DNA of 64,000 nucleotides from Pelobacter sp. (GTDB lineage Bacteria; Desulfobacterota; Desulfuromonadia; Geobacterales; Pseudopelobacteraceae), in contig JAVBXN010000021.1 of NCBI GenBank assembly GCA_030824515.1, forward strand, positions 248,001 through 312,000, read 5' to 3'. The notes under the pieces are model-generated. The model ran no database searches. It had not been told where the DNA came from and was given only the letters and a program-made list of their open reading frames with translations. Shown here one piece after another: positions 45,329-53,163 of the stretch. The position numbers and the translations under genes are program-made. Every line of letters begins with the position of its first letter. Position 1 is the first letter of the stretch.

Positions 45329-46693
45329 ATGAGAACAGTTAAGCTAGTTTTGTGCGGAATGGCATGGCTGATTGCCGCCCTGCTCGCGATGCCGGCCGGG
45401 ATAATGGCACAGGAGGCGGAGGCTTCCGATCAATCCTACAAATTCTCCAAGGAAGAGCTGACGCAGATGCTTGCGCCGATTGCGCTCTACCCCGATGCAT
45501 TGACCGCCCAGATCCTGATGGCTTCCACCTACCCGCTGGAAGTGGTGGAGGCCGATCGCTGGAAGAACAAGAACAGAAACCTGAAAGGGGACGACCTGGA
45601 CAGCGCCCTGCAGGATAAAACCTGGGATCCCAGCGTCAAATCACTATGCCATTTTCCTGACATTCTGGCGGCCATGAGCGACAAACTCGACCAGACCCGG
45701 AAACTGGGCGACGCCTTCCTGAGCCAGGAAGAAGAGGTGATGGCCACCATCCAGGATCTGCGCCGCAAGGCCAGTGAACAGGGCAACCTCAAAACTACCT
45801 CTGAACAGAAGGTGATCGTCGAGCAGGACAACATCCGCATCGAGCCGGCCGAACCGCAGGTCATCCATGTGCCGGTCTACGATCCCGCCTATGTGTACGG
45901 ACCCTGGTGGTATCCCGCCTATCCCCCCTATTACTGGTACTATCCCTACGGCTATGTCAGCGGCGCCTACATCGGCTTCGCCCCCGGCATTTACTTCGGG
46001 TTCAACGCCTTCTCATGGGCCTGGTTCGACTGGCCGGTCCATCGTGTTTACATCGATATCAACAGGACCAGCAGGTTTCATCGACACTACGACAGGCGGG
46101 ACGTGTACGGGCCGGTCTGGCAGCATAACCCGGGACATCGGCGGGGGGTTGCCTACCGGGACCGGATAACCAGTGAACGCTTCGGTTCGCGGCCGCCGCG
46201 CGTATCTGCACCAAACCAGGAAAGGCGCGGATATCCCGGAGGACGCATCGAACGCCAGGGAGGTAGTCCGTCCCAGGTTCCCCGGCAACGCGGCGACCGG
46301 CAGGTTGTGCCACAGGTGCCACAGGTGCGGCAGGAGCCGACCGGAACAGTAACGCCCGGGATACGCCGGGACAATATCGACAAGCCGCGGCCGCAGCCCG
46401 ATCGTGAAAAAATTAAGCGCATGGAGATACGTGATACTCCCTTCAGGGGCATCGGCGAAGGCAGTTTCGAGCGCAGGGCGGGCGAGCGCGGCGGAATCAG
46501 CAACCGCGGCAATGAGATCAGGGGTGGCGGCAATAGCTTCCGTGGTGGCGAGATGCGCGGCTATGATGGTGGCGGCTCACGCGGGATGCAGATGCAGCGC
46601 CAGGACGGCGGCGGTTCCTACGGTGGCCAGATACAGCAGCAGAGAGGTGACGGCTCGCGTGGCGGCGGACAGGGCGGAGGCTCACGCAGATAA
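45329..46693 (+). CDS. DUF3300 domain-containing exported protein
   Basis: 454 residues from the ATG at 45329, supported by AAAGGAG. Signal peptide (KLVLCGMAWLIAALLAMPAGIMAQ). DUF3300 domain ~45-230 (LTQMLAPIALYPDALTAQIL, STYPLEVVEADRW, KTWDPSVKSLCHFPDILAAM, VIHVPVYDPAYVYGPWWYPAYPPYY). The Tyr/Trp/Pro-rich segment is typical of the family. The C-terminal ~150 residues are low-complexity, Arg/Gly-rich (GNEIRGGGNSFRGGEMRG, GGGQGGGSRR). Function unknown; probably periplasmic or outer-membrane-associated. The following DUF2950 gene is a common partner of DUF3300. Confidence 0.85.
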   Translation: MRTVKLVLCGMAWLIAALLAMPAGIMAQEAEASDQSYKFSKEELTQMLAPIALYPDALTAQILMASTYPLEVVEADRWKNKNRNLKGDDLDSALQDKTWDPSVKSLCHFPDILAAMSDKLDQTRKLGDAFLSQEEEVMATIQDLRRKASEQGNLKTTSEQKVIVEQDNIRIEPAEPQVIHVPVYDPAYVYGPWWYPAYPPYYWYYPYGYVSGAYIGFAPGIYFGFNAFSWAWFDWPVHRVYIDINRTSRFHRHYDRRDVYGPVWQHNPGHRRGVAYRDRITSERFGSRPPRVSAPNQERRGYPGGRIERQGGSPSQVPRQRGDRQVVPQVPQVRQEPTGTVTPGIRRDNIDKPRPQPDREKIKRMEIRDTPFRGIGEGSFERRAGERGGISNRGNEIRGGGNSFRGGEMRGYDGGGSRGMQMQRQDGGGSYGGQIQQQRGDGSRGGGQGGGSRR

Positions 46694-46727
46694 ACGGGCG
46701 ATTCTTTTGGGTTAAAGACAAAAAAAT

Positions 46728-46846
46728 CCGATTTTAAATCAAAGATGCAGTCAAGGCGGCGAGGATTGAGGCGACGGAGGCATACCTTCAGTATGTTGAG
46801 GAGCCGCAGACGAGCCAACGCAGATGGCGCTTTGATTTCGAATTGG
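46728..46846. mobile_element. MITE-like element with ~17-bp terminal inverted repeats
   Basis: CCGATTTTAAATCAAAG at the left is inverted, with a few mismatches, at CTTTGATTTCGAATTGG on the right. The ~120-bp element carries no protein gene. Internal sequence such as GGCGGCGAGGATTGAGGCG is of a type I recall as dispersed in related genomes; copy number needs a genome search. It sits between the DUF3300 stop and the DUF2950 RBS. Confidence 0.6.
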
Positions 46847-46864
46847 AATAACAGGGGAGGAACC

Positions 46865-47875
46865 ATGAGTTTACCATTATTGCACGTGAATATAGCAAGA
46901 AGAAGCGCTGTTATGCCGGCCGCCCTGGTCATCGCACTGCTGTTGATCACCGCCTTGGCCTCGACCTGCCTGGCCGCCGATATACGGCAGAAAAGTTTCC
47001 GCTCGCCGGATGAGGCGGTACAGGCGCTCGTCACAGCGATCCGTGGCGATGATGAAAAAGCGCTGCTGGCGATTCTCGGTCCCGGCAGCAGGGAGCTGAT
47101 ATCCTCCGGCGACAGCGTGGCCGACAATAATGGCCGCGACAGATTTGTCGCCGCCTATGAACAGAAGCATTCGCTGAAGGCCAAGACGGCCTCTGCCATG
47201 ATACTGCAGATCGGCGACGACGAGTGGTCCCTGCCGATTCCGATCGTCAAAAAGGGGAGAGAGTGGGTTTTCGACAGCGCAAAGGGAAAAAGGGAACTGA
47301 TGAACCGCAGAATCGGCCGCAACGAGCTTCAGGTTATCGAGGTGATCGATGCCTATGTGGATGCACAGCAGGAATACGCCAGCAAGGATTGCCGCGGCAC
47401 CGGTAAAGTCGAATTTGCCCAGCGGCTGATCAGCACACCCGGCAATCATGACGGGTTGTTCTGGGAGGCGAAAGCGGGCGAGCAGGAGAGTCCTCTCGGG
47501 CCGTTGATCGCACGGGCGGCAAAGGAAGGATACGCAACAGAGGGCAATCTGTCACCGTTCCACGGCTATTATTTCAAGATCCTCAAGGGGCAGGGCAAAC
47601 ACGCCAATGGAGGAACCTACAATTACGTGGTCAAGGACAAGATGATCCTCGGCTTCGCACTGGTGGCCTACCCAGCCGAGTACGGGAATTCCGGGGTGAT
47701 GACCTTTCTGGTCAATCAGGACGGTGTCATTTACGAGAAGAACCTGGGCAAAGGCACCCGGTGCATTGCCGAAGCGATCACGGTATTCAATCCGGACCGG
47801 AGCTGGAAAAAGGTCAAACACCCGGAAACGCCAGTAGCCGGGAATACCGGCCCCACCGGCACCAAGCAGCCATGA
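46865..47875 (+). CDS. DUF2950 domain-containing exported protein
   Basis: 336 residues from the ATG at 46865 (MSLPLLHVNIARR) with GGGGAGGAACC upstream; the longer frame from 46745 runs through the MITE and is not used. Signal peptide/TM ~17-38 (PAALVIALLLITALASTCLAADI). DUF2950 pattern: FRSPDEAVQALVTAIRGDDEKALLAILGPGSRELISSGDSVAD, then GREWVFDSAKGKRELMNRRIGRNELQVIEVIDAYVDAQQEYA and FHGYYFKILKGQGKHANGGTYNYVVKDKMILGFALVAYPAEYG. Function unknown; often next to DUF3300. A terminator follows. Confidence 0.88.
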   Translation: MSLPLLHVNIARRSAVMPAALVIALLLITALASTCLAADIRQKSFRSPDEAVQALVTAIRGDDEKALLAILGPGSRELISSGDSVADNNGRDRFVAAYEQKHSLKAKTASAMILQIGDDEWSLPIPIVKKGREWVFDSAKGKRELMNRRIGRNELQVIEVIDAYVDAQQEYASKDCRGTGKVEFAQRLISTPGNHDGLFWEAKAGEQESPLGPLIARAAKEGYATEGNLSPFHGYYFKILKGQGKHANGGTYNYVVKDKMILGFALVAYPAEYGNSGVMTFLVNQDGVIYEKNLGKGTRCIAEAITVFNPDRSWKKVKHPETPVAGNTGPTGTKQP

Positions 47876-47910
47876 CGGCAGAGTAAAGCACTGGGGGTGT
47901 AATTATTGAG

Positions 47911-47937
47911 AAAGGGCGGCCGCAACGACCGCCCTTT
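47911..47937 (+). terminator. Rho-independent terminator after the DUF2950 gene
   Basis: AAAGGGCGG pairs with CCGCCCTTT (9 bp) and is followed by ATTATTATTCT on the plus strand. Confidence 0.75.
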
Positions 47938-47957
47938 ATTATTCTAAAAAAGCAGTT

Positions 47958-48077
47958 TCACGCAACGACGCAACGTAAAATCAGCCAGTTAAACGATAAT
48001 ATCATTCACCAGATTGGTGAGGTTACAAAACTTCTTAAGTATGTGAATTTCGTCGCGTTCGTTGCGTCGTTGCGTGA
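47958..48077. repeat. 120-bp inverted-repeat element with perfect 18-bp ends
   Basis: TCACGCAACGACGCAACG (47958-47975) and its exact reverse complement CGTTGCGTCGTTGCGTGA (48060-48077) bound ~84 bp of AT-rich sequence that contains a small TCACCAGATTGGTGA hairpin. The ends themselves are built from a CGCAACGA-type tandem unit. It has no coding capacity and lies between convergent DUF2950 and pepA genes. Confidence 0.8.
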
Positions 48078-48096
48078 GTAAATGCCTTTTTTAGGA

Positions 48097-49575
48097 TTAT
48101 TTGCCGCGCAGGTATTCGATCAGCAAGCGCACCCCGACCCCGGTGGCTCCCTTCGGGCTGCAGGGGCGGGCCTTGTCACCCCAGGCCGTGCCGGCGATGT
48201 CCAGGTGAGCCCAGCGGGTTGTGCCGACGAACTGTTTCAGGAACCAACCGGCGGTGATGCTGCCGCCGTCCCGGCTGCCGGCGTTCTTCAGGTCGGCGAT
48301 ATCACTCTTCATCGCCTCGCCGTACTCGTCCCACAGCGGCAATTGCCAGAGCCGTTCGCCGCAGCGTTCGCCGGCCGCCTTGAGCGCCTCCAGCAAGCGC
48401 TGGTCCGTGCCCATCAGGCCGCTGGCCTCATGCCCCAACGCCACGACACAGGCGCCGGTCAGCGTCGCCAGATCGATCATCGCCGCCGGTTTGTACTTCA
48501 GCGCGAAATGCAGTGCGTCGCACAGGATCAGGCGCCCCTCGGCGTCGGTGTTGGTGATTTCGATGGTGGTGCCGGACAGTGAGGTAACCACGTCGCCCGG
48601 CTTGTAGGCCTTGCCGTCGGGCATGTTCTCGGCAGTGGGGATGATAGCGACCAGGTTGAGCGGCAGCCCCAGTCCGGCCACGGCCTGCATCGCCCCCAGC
48701 ACCGCCGCTCCGCCGGCCATGTCGGTCTTCATCTCCTCCATTCCGGCACCCGGCTTGATCGAGATGCCGCCGGAATCGAAGGTGATCCCCTTGCCGACCA
48801 GCACCACCGGACGGCTCCGGTCTCCGGCGCCGCGGTACTCCAGCACGATCAGCCGCGGCGCTTCGTTTGAGCCCTTGCCCACCGCCAGCAGCGCGTTCAT
48901 GCCCAGTTTTTCCAGCTCTTCATACTCGTAGACCCGGCACTCCAGCTTGTGGCGTGCCGCCAGATCCCGCGCCGTGCCGGCCAGAAAGGCCGGTGTGACG
49001 ACGTTGCCGGGCTGCGACACCAGGTCGCGCGCCAGCCGTACTCCCGCGCAGACAACCGATACCCGTTCGATACCGGCTCCGGCCTCTTTTTTGGTAAGCC
49101 CTTTCGGCAAAAGCAGGGTCATGCCCTCGAAGCTGAAGCGCTCATCCCTGTCCCTGGTTTTGTACAATTCAAAGGCGTAGCTCCCCAGCAGCGTTCCCTC
49201 GGTAACCGCTTCCAGCGCCTGCGGCAGCCCGCCCGCCAGCTGCAGGGCGCTGCTGAAAGTGGCGATCCGGGCGCTCCGCAACGCCTGCACCGCGTTACCA
49301 GCGGCCTGGCGCATGCATTCGCTGCTGAACTCACCCTTCTTGCCGAGCCCCACCAGCAGTAGCCGCCCGGCCGGCAGGCGGCCGAGGGTGTGCAAAAGGT
49401 GGCTGGTTTTTAGCTTGCCGCAGAACTCCCGGCTGGCTGCCAGACGGCTCAGGCAACCGTCCAGCGCGGCGTCGCAGGCGCTGAACAGCTCATCTTTCGC
49501 GTCCTCGAAACAACCGATAACCAGGGCCGGGGTTTCATGTTTAAGCGGGTTGGCAGTACTCACATCTATTTTCAT
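48097..49575 (-). CDS. pepA: Leucyl (cytosol) aminopeptidase, M17 family
   Basis: Two-metal aminopeptidase, hexameric and cytoplasmic; PepA of E. coli also binds DNA at cer sites. 492 residues, standard. The M17 signature NTDAEGRLILCDAL is present; metal ligands lie in VLVGKGITFDSGGISIKP (K and D), KTDMAGGAAVLGA (D) and the NTDAEGR motif (D, E). The start at 49575 follows GAGGCGACAA. Transcribed alone; the 120-bp inverted-repeat element follows its stop. Confidence 0.97.
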   Translation of the reverse strand: MKIDVSTANPLKHETPALVIGCFEDAKDELFSACDAALDGCLSRLAASREFCGKLKTSHLLHTLGRLPAGRLLLVGLGKKGEFSSECMRQAAGNAVQALRSARIATFSSALQLAGGLPQALEAVTEGTLLGSYAFELYKTRDRDERFSFEGMTLLLPKGLTKKEAGAGIERVSVVCAGVRLARDLVSQPGNVVTPAFLAGTARDLAARHKLECRVYEYEELEKLGMNALLAVGKGSNEAPRLIVLEYRGAGDRSRPVVLVGKGITFDSGGISIKPGAGMEEMKTDMAGGAAVLGAMQAVAGLGLPLNLVAIIPTAENMPDGKAYKPGDVVTSLSGTTIEITNTDAEGRLILCDALHFALKYKPAAMIDLATLTGACVVALGHEASGLMGTDQRLLEALKAAGERCGERLWQLPLWDEYGEAMKSDIADLKNAGSRDGGSITAGWFLKQFVGTTRWAHLDIAGTAWGDKARPCSPKGATGVGVRLLIEYLRGK

Positions 49576-49611
49576 TTGTCGCCTCGAATAGCAAGTGAAG
49601 TTTAGCTCTAT

Positions 49612-49695
49612 TTACCGTTCTTTTATCAGGACATCAAGCGGAACCTGCAACGCCGCGGCAAAATCCAGCAGCGCTATTGTAATCGGCTTGTTCAT
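49612..49695 (-). pseudogene. Relic of an XRE-type antitoxin C-terminus
   Basis: A 27-codon frame ending ALQVPLDVLIKER matches the end of the intact XRE protein encoded at 52498-52884 (ALQVPLDVLIKEQK). At DNA level ~38 bp (TTTTATCAGGACATCAAGCG and the next ~15 bases) are almost identical. The HTH part is absent, so it is a fragment left by duplication or recombination. Confidence 0.7.
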
Positions 49696-49710
49696 CGCTT
49701 TTTCAGTGTG

Positions 49711-50640
49711 TCAGCTCGCCTTGAGGGTCTCAAGAAACTCCCGGATGAACAGATCGATGTACTCCCGGCTGATGGCGCTGGAATGCGGCGTGATCAGAAC
49801 GTCAGGCTGCTCCCAGAGCGGTGAGGAGGGGGGCAGCGGTTCGTTTGCAAAGACGTCCAGGCCGGCGCCGGCCAGCGTTCCGTTGCCGAGTGCCGCCAAC
49901 AGGTCTTCCTCCCGGTAACAGTTGCCGCGACCCAGGTTATACAGACAGGCGCCCGGTTTCATGGCATTGAAGTGGCGGGCGGTGAAGATTCCCTCGGTAC
50001 CGCTCCCGCCCGGCAGCACGAAGACCACGTGATCAGCGGATGGGAGCTCCTCTTCCAGGCTGTCAAAGGTGATCATCCTGTCAACATTGGGGTTGGCCGC
50101 GAATCCGGCCAGGTTGCGCCTGACGCCGGTAACAGTGGCCCCGAATGCCTTCAAAAGCTCGGCCATGGACCGGCCCAGCGAGCCGCATCCGACTATCAGT
50201 ACCTTCTGGCTGAAGAGCCCCACGCACTCATTATAATCAAGGCGTCCCCATACCCGCTTGTTGCGGTCTTCCAGCGACTTGCCGATCTTCCGGTTGAAGT
50301 ACAGCATCATCGAGAGCAGACTCTCGCGCATGATGCGCCCGTGAAAACTGCCGTAAACAGTTCTGACCCGGCCGGACGGATCCGCGGAAACCCAGTCGTG
50401 CCCGGCAGCGGGCGTAAACAGCAGCTTGAGCTTTGCGGCCCTTTCATACCAGGCGGATTTGAAGACCCAGACCAGGGCAGTTTCTGCTTCGGGGAGTTTA
50501 TCCATAAAATCGCTGTTCCCCACGGCCACGGTAATATGAGTGTCCGGAAGAACCTTGCGGATCTGATCGATGTGGCGTGGTTTAAGCGAGAAGGCATCAA
50601 TGCTGTTTTCAAGGTGGACAAGCAGATTGTTGATTTTCAT
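49711..50640 (-). CDS. D-2-hydroxyacid dehydrogenase family protein
   Basis: 309 residues. NAD-binding domain with VLIVGCGSLGRSMAELLKAFGATVTGVRR (GxGxxG-type), and the catalytic region shows NLGRGNCYREEDLLAALGNGTLAGAGLDVFANEPLPPSSPLWEQPDVLITPHSS, with Glu in ANEP and catalytic His in TPHSS. The Arg position expected near VFVLPGG is not clear. Substrate unknown; glyoxylate/hydroxypyruvate reductase-like proteins share this form. Flanked by the antitoxin relic and srkA. Confidence 0.87.
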   Translation of the reverse strand: MKINNLLVHLENSIDAFSLKPRHIDQIRKVLPDTHITVAVGNSDFMDKLPEAETALVWVFKSAWYERAAKLKLLFTPAAGHDWVSADPSGRVRTVYGSFHGRIMRESLLSMMLYFNRKIGKSLEDRNKRVWGRLDYNECVGLFSQKVLIVGCGSLGRSMAELLKAFGATVTGVRRNLAGFAANPNVDRMITFDSLEEELPSADHVVFVLPGGSGTEGIFTARHFNAMKPGACLYNLGRGNCYREEDLLAALGNGTLAGAGLDVFANEPLPPSSPLWEQPDVLITPHSSAISREYIDLFIREFLETLKAS

Positions 50641-50711
50641 GGCGTACTCTTCGCTTTCAGTGACCGATATAAAGAGGGGCTCACAAAATGTCAGCCCTTC
50701 TCTGAATGATG

Positions 50712-51698
50712 CTAATTCAGCTCCAGCGGCGCTTCTTCAAGCTCCGCCAGCTGCTCTCGCAATTGCAGTATGTGCTCTCCCCAATAGTTCACGGTGTTGA
50801 ACCAGGGAAAGGTGTGGGGAAATAGAGGATCCTGCCATCGTCTGGCAAGCCACGCGCTGTAGTGCAACATGCGCAGGGTGCGCAAAACCTCGACCAGGCG
50901 GAGTTCGGCCGGGTTGAAATCGCAGAATTCGCGATACCCCTTGATCAAGGCTTCCAACTGAGCCATCTGACGCGGGCGCTCACCTGAAAGCATCATCCAG
51001 AGGTCCTGGACCGCCGGCGCCATGCGGGCATCGTCAAAATCCACAAAGTGTGGGGCGTTGTCCCGCCAGAGGATGTTGCCGGCATGACAGTCACCATGGG
51101 TTCTGATGAAATTGACAGGTCCGATTCCAGCCATGATTCCATCGATGGCTTGCAGCAGTTGACCTGTGACGGCCTCGTAGCTCGGCCGGTAATCCGGGGG
51201 TATGAAGCTCTCCATGATCAAGGCCACACTATCATATCCGAAGCTCCTGCTATCCAGGGTTGGACGGTGACTGAACGGCTGAACCGAACCGATACTGTGA
51301 ATGCGGCCGAGCATACGACCGAGTATGAGCAGGTTGTCCAGATTATCGAACTCGGGAGCATGGCCGCCCTGTCTCGGATAAAGCGCAAAACTGAATCCCT
51401 TGTAACTGAAAAGGCTCTCGCCAAGGCTGTTCCTGATGGGTGCAACCACCGGCAGTTCATGCTCGGCCAGTTCAAAGCAGAAGCGGTGTTCCTCCAGAAT
51501 CTGCTCGTTGCTCCAGCGCTCCGGGCGATAGAACTTGCTTATGAGGGGACTCCCGTCTTCGATCCCGATCTGGTAGACCCGATTCTCATAGCTGTTAAGA
51601 ACCAGATTGCGGCAATCGCAGCAAAAACCCTGGCTTTCCACTGCGTCGATAATGAAGTTGGGGGTAAGTGCTTGAAAAGGATGTGAACTCTTGGTCAT
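50712..51698 (-). CDS. srkA: Stress response serine/threonine protein kinase SrkA (YihE/RdoA)
   Basis: 328 residues, the usual length. Phosphotransferase (APH-like) fold. LNSYENRVYQIGIEDGSPLISKFYRPERW (P-loop and Lys), EEHRFCFELAEHELPVVAP, catalytic loop IRTHGDCHAGNILWRDN (HGDxHxxN), and metal-binding FVDFDDARMAPAVQDLWMM (DFD). Protects E. coli against stress-induced death. Alone between the dehydrogenase and the toxin-antitoxin island. 51699-51791 holds nothing that I recognise. Confidence 0.94.
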   Translation of the reverse strand: MTKSSHPFQALTPNFIIDAVESQGFCCDCRNLVLNSYENRVYQIGIEDGSPLISKFYRPERWSNEQILEEHRFCFELAEHELPVVAPIRNSLGESLFSYKGFSFALYPRQGGHAPEFDNLDNLLILGRMLGRIHSIGSVQPFSHRPTLDSRSFGYDSVALIMESFIPPDYRPSYEAVTGQLLQAIDGIMAGIGPVNFIRTHGDCHAGNILWRDNAPHFVDFDDARMAPAVQDLWMMLSGERPRQMAQLEALIKGYREFCDFNPAELRLVEVLRTLRMLHYSAWLARRWQDPLFPHTFPWFNTVNYWGEHILQLREQLAELEEAPLELN

Positions 51699-51791
51699 AT
51701 ATATTTATCCTGTTTATCAGGGTTAGGACGGACATGCTCAGCATCCATTGGCGGTAAGGTGCTCCAACTCTATTTCAATTACCCTCAATCA

Positions 51792-52073
51792 TTACTTCGC
51801 CCCGTGGTGCGCTTCTTCCAGTTTTTCATTCAACCAGACCTTGATGAGAGACTGATACGGCACATCCTGGCGGTTGGCGGTAGTTTTGATGGATTCCAGC
51901 ATCCAGAGCGGCAGCCGTAGAGAGATGGATTGGGTAGTCAGTTTCAGATTAGGGAACATGACTTTTTTGGCTTTTGACCAGTCAACATAATCGGTCGTGT
52001 CGTGGGCCAGCCAGAACTCACGTTCTTCAGTCTCGTTGGCGAACTTTGGTATCTCTTTAAGTTTCTTGCTCAT
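51792..52073 (-). CDS. brnA: BrnA-type CopG/RHH antitoxin
   Basis: 93 residues, MSKKLKEIPKFANETEEREFWLAHDTTDYVDW. The BrnA pattern FANETEEREFWLAHD is followed by a ribbon-helix-helix segment (QSISLRLPLWMLESIKTTANRQDVPYQSLIKVWLNEKL). It neutralises BrnT and represses the operon together with it in known systems. The gene overlaps brnT by 17 bp and lies downstream of it, the standard brnTA order. Confidence 0.9.
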   Translation of the reverse strand: MSKKLKEIPKFANETEEREFWLAHDTTDYVDWSKAKKVMFPNLKLTTQSISLRLPLWMLESIKTTANRQDVPYQSLIKVWLNEKLEEAHHGAK

Positions 52074-52350
52074 AAATTGCTCGCTCCTTTCGGTGCATAT
52101 TCCGGGCAGAAATTACCCGAATCATATTGGTGCGAATGGTAAAGGTGATATGCAGCAACCGCCCTTCACCGGTTTGTCCCAACGCGTGAAAACGTTGCTC
52201 CGCATCACTGTGCTTCAGGTCATCCAGAACAACGAGCGGCTCATTCAGAAAGACCTGCTCAGCTTCAGCTGGCGTAACGCCGTGTTTGACGTTTTTCTGC
52301 TCATTGCCCTTGTCCCATTCAAAACCGGTTATCTTTTCAAATGGCCCCAT
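52057..52350 (-). CDS. brnT: BrnT family ribonuclease toxin
   Basis: 97 residues. BrnT hallmarks: FEWDKGNEQKNVKHGVTPAEAEQVF at the N-terminus, then DAEQRFHALGQTGEGRLLHITFTIRTNMIRVISARNMHRKERAIYEQ. RelE-like fold RNase; the conserved Glu/Arg/Lys residues are in RVISARNMHRKE. It overlaps brnA. AAGGAG gives the RBS, and a perfect palindrome lies 11 bp upstream of the start. Confidence 0.92.
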   Translation of the reverse strand: MGPFEKITGFEWDKGNEQKNVKHGVTPAEAEQVFLNEPLVVLDDLKHSDAEQRFHALGQTGEGRLLHITFTIRTNMIRVISARNMHRKERAIYEQET

Positions 52351-52360
52351 TACGGCTCCT

Positions 52361-52381
52361 TGTATATGGATAAGATATACA
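52361..52381. promoter_or_regulatory. Palindromic operator upstream of brnTA
   Basis: TGTATAT-GGATAAG-ATATACA: perfect 7-bp arms around a 7-bp spacer, just upstream of the brnT RBS. Fits autorepression by the BrnTA complex, as known for this system. In the remaining gap (52382-52497) I see only a GGTCCCCGGAATTCCC segment of unknown meaning at ~52454. Confidence 0.6.
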
Positions 52382-52497
52382 CCAGATCAAAATCATAGGC
52401 AAGCAGGTACTTCAATCATAACGTGGCGTATTGGGCGCAATAATTAAGTATGCGGTCCCCGGAATTCCCGATCCCATCCTTTCGATGAATCTGGACA

Positions 52498-52884
52498 CTA
52501 TTTCTGCTCTTTTATCAGGACATCAAGCGGAACCTGCAGCGCCACAGCCAGCGCTTTGAGTGTTTTAGCCGTCCCCTGGCGTTTGCCGTTTTCTATTTGA
52601 GAAAGGAACGCCTTGGAGATACCCGCCTGTTCGGCCAGTGCCTCCACTGTCAACTTGCGTTCTTCGCGCCATAGTTTTACGGGGTGCTCGCCACCGATGA
52701 GTTCACGCTGGACGATGGCATGGGGAATACGGAAACCATCGTCCTCGGCATGGAAGCGTTCAAGGGCCGTAATATCCTCCCGGTCTTCCATGGCTTCCAC
52801 CATGCGCTGATAGAGGGGGAACGGCACAATGGCATATTCGTGTTTGCCGTGTTTTTCTATAAACTGGATTCCTGTTGTTGTCAT
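52498..52884 (-). CDS. XRE-family HTH antitoxin (HigA/HipB-like) with N-terminal extension
   Basis: 128 residues. ~1-60 resembles a Phd/YefM-like N-terminal region (FIEKHGKHEYAIVPFPLYQRMVEAMED). ~70-125 is a Cro/C1-type HTH (VKLWREERKLTVEALAEQAGISKAFLSQIENGKRQGTAKTLKALAVALQVPLDVL). It overlaps the upstream RelE/ParE-type toxin gene by 4 bp, so it is its antitoxin and probable autorepressor. A fragment of a paralogue lies at 49612. Confidence 0.88.
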   Translation of the reverse strand: MTTTGIQFIEKHGKHEYAIVPFPLYQRMVEAMEDREDITALERFHAEDDGFRIPHAIVQRELIGGEHPVKLWREERKLTVEALAEQAGISKAFLSQIENGKRQGTAKTLKALAVALQVPLDVLIKEQK

Positions 52885-53138
52885 TGGTATGCACCTCCCC
52901 GTGGGGCTATTCGTATCACCTCTATTACCAGCTTGCCTTCATGTACCGCATAAAGAATCCGCCAGTCACCCACCCGCAAACGGCACTCCGGTCTGTTGAC
53001 CAGTTTCTTCACGTTATTGTTAGGCGCGAAAGGATCAACGGCAAGTGCAGAGACTTTCTTCATGATGAGCATGGCAGTAGTTTTCGGCATGCTTTTCAGG
53101 GCCTTGGCTGCGTCTCTGGTATATTCGATGGTGAACAT
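52881..53138 (-). CDS. RelE/ParE-family toxin
   Basis: 85 residues, MFTIEYTRDAAKALKSMPKTTAMLIMKKV. RelE/ParE fold pattern: basic helices, then RPECRLRVGDWRILYAVHEGKLVIEVIRIAPRGGAYQ (R-x-R-x-G-x-x-R). Probably a translation-dependent mRNase or gyrase-directed toxin; which one cannot be told. Toxin-first order, with the XRE antitoxin overlapping downstream. A palindromic operator lies 9 bp upstream. Confidence 0.9.
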   Translation of the reverse strand: MFTIEYTRDAAKALKSMPKTTAMLIMKKVSALAVDPFAPNNNVKKLVNRPECRLRVGDWRILYAVHEGKLVIEVIRIAPRGGAYQ

Positions 53139-53146
53139 GGATAAAA

Positions 53147-53163
53147 GTTAGCAGAGTGCTAAC
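53147..53163. promoter_or_regulatory. Palindromic operator upstream of the RelE/ParE-XRE pair
   Basis: GTTAGCA-GAG-TGCTAAC: perfect 7-bp arms with a 3-bp spacer, centred ~17 bp before the toxin start. Position fits autoregulation by the XRE antitoxin. Confidence 0.6.

Noticed and set aside
46745-46864. N-terminal extension of the DUF2950 protein
   Set aside because: The extension is translated MITE sequence and is very Arg-rich; the ATG at 46865 has a good RBS and a signal peptide.
52451-52475. GGTCCCCGGAATTCCC segment as an IS or RAYT repeat end
   Set aside because: Only one copy is visible in this window and no transposase is near; too little to call.
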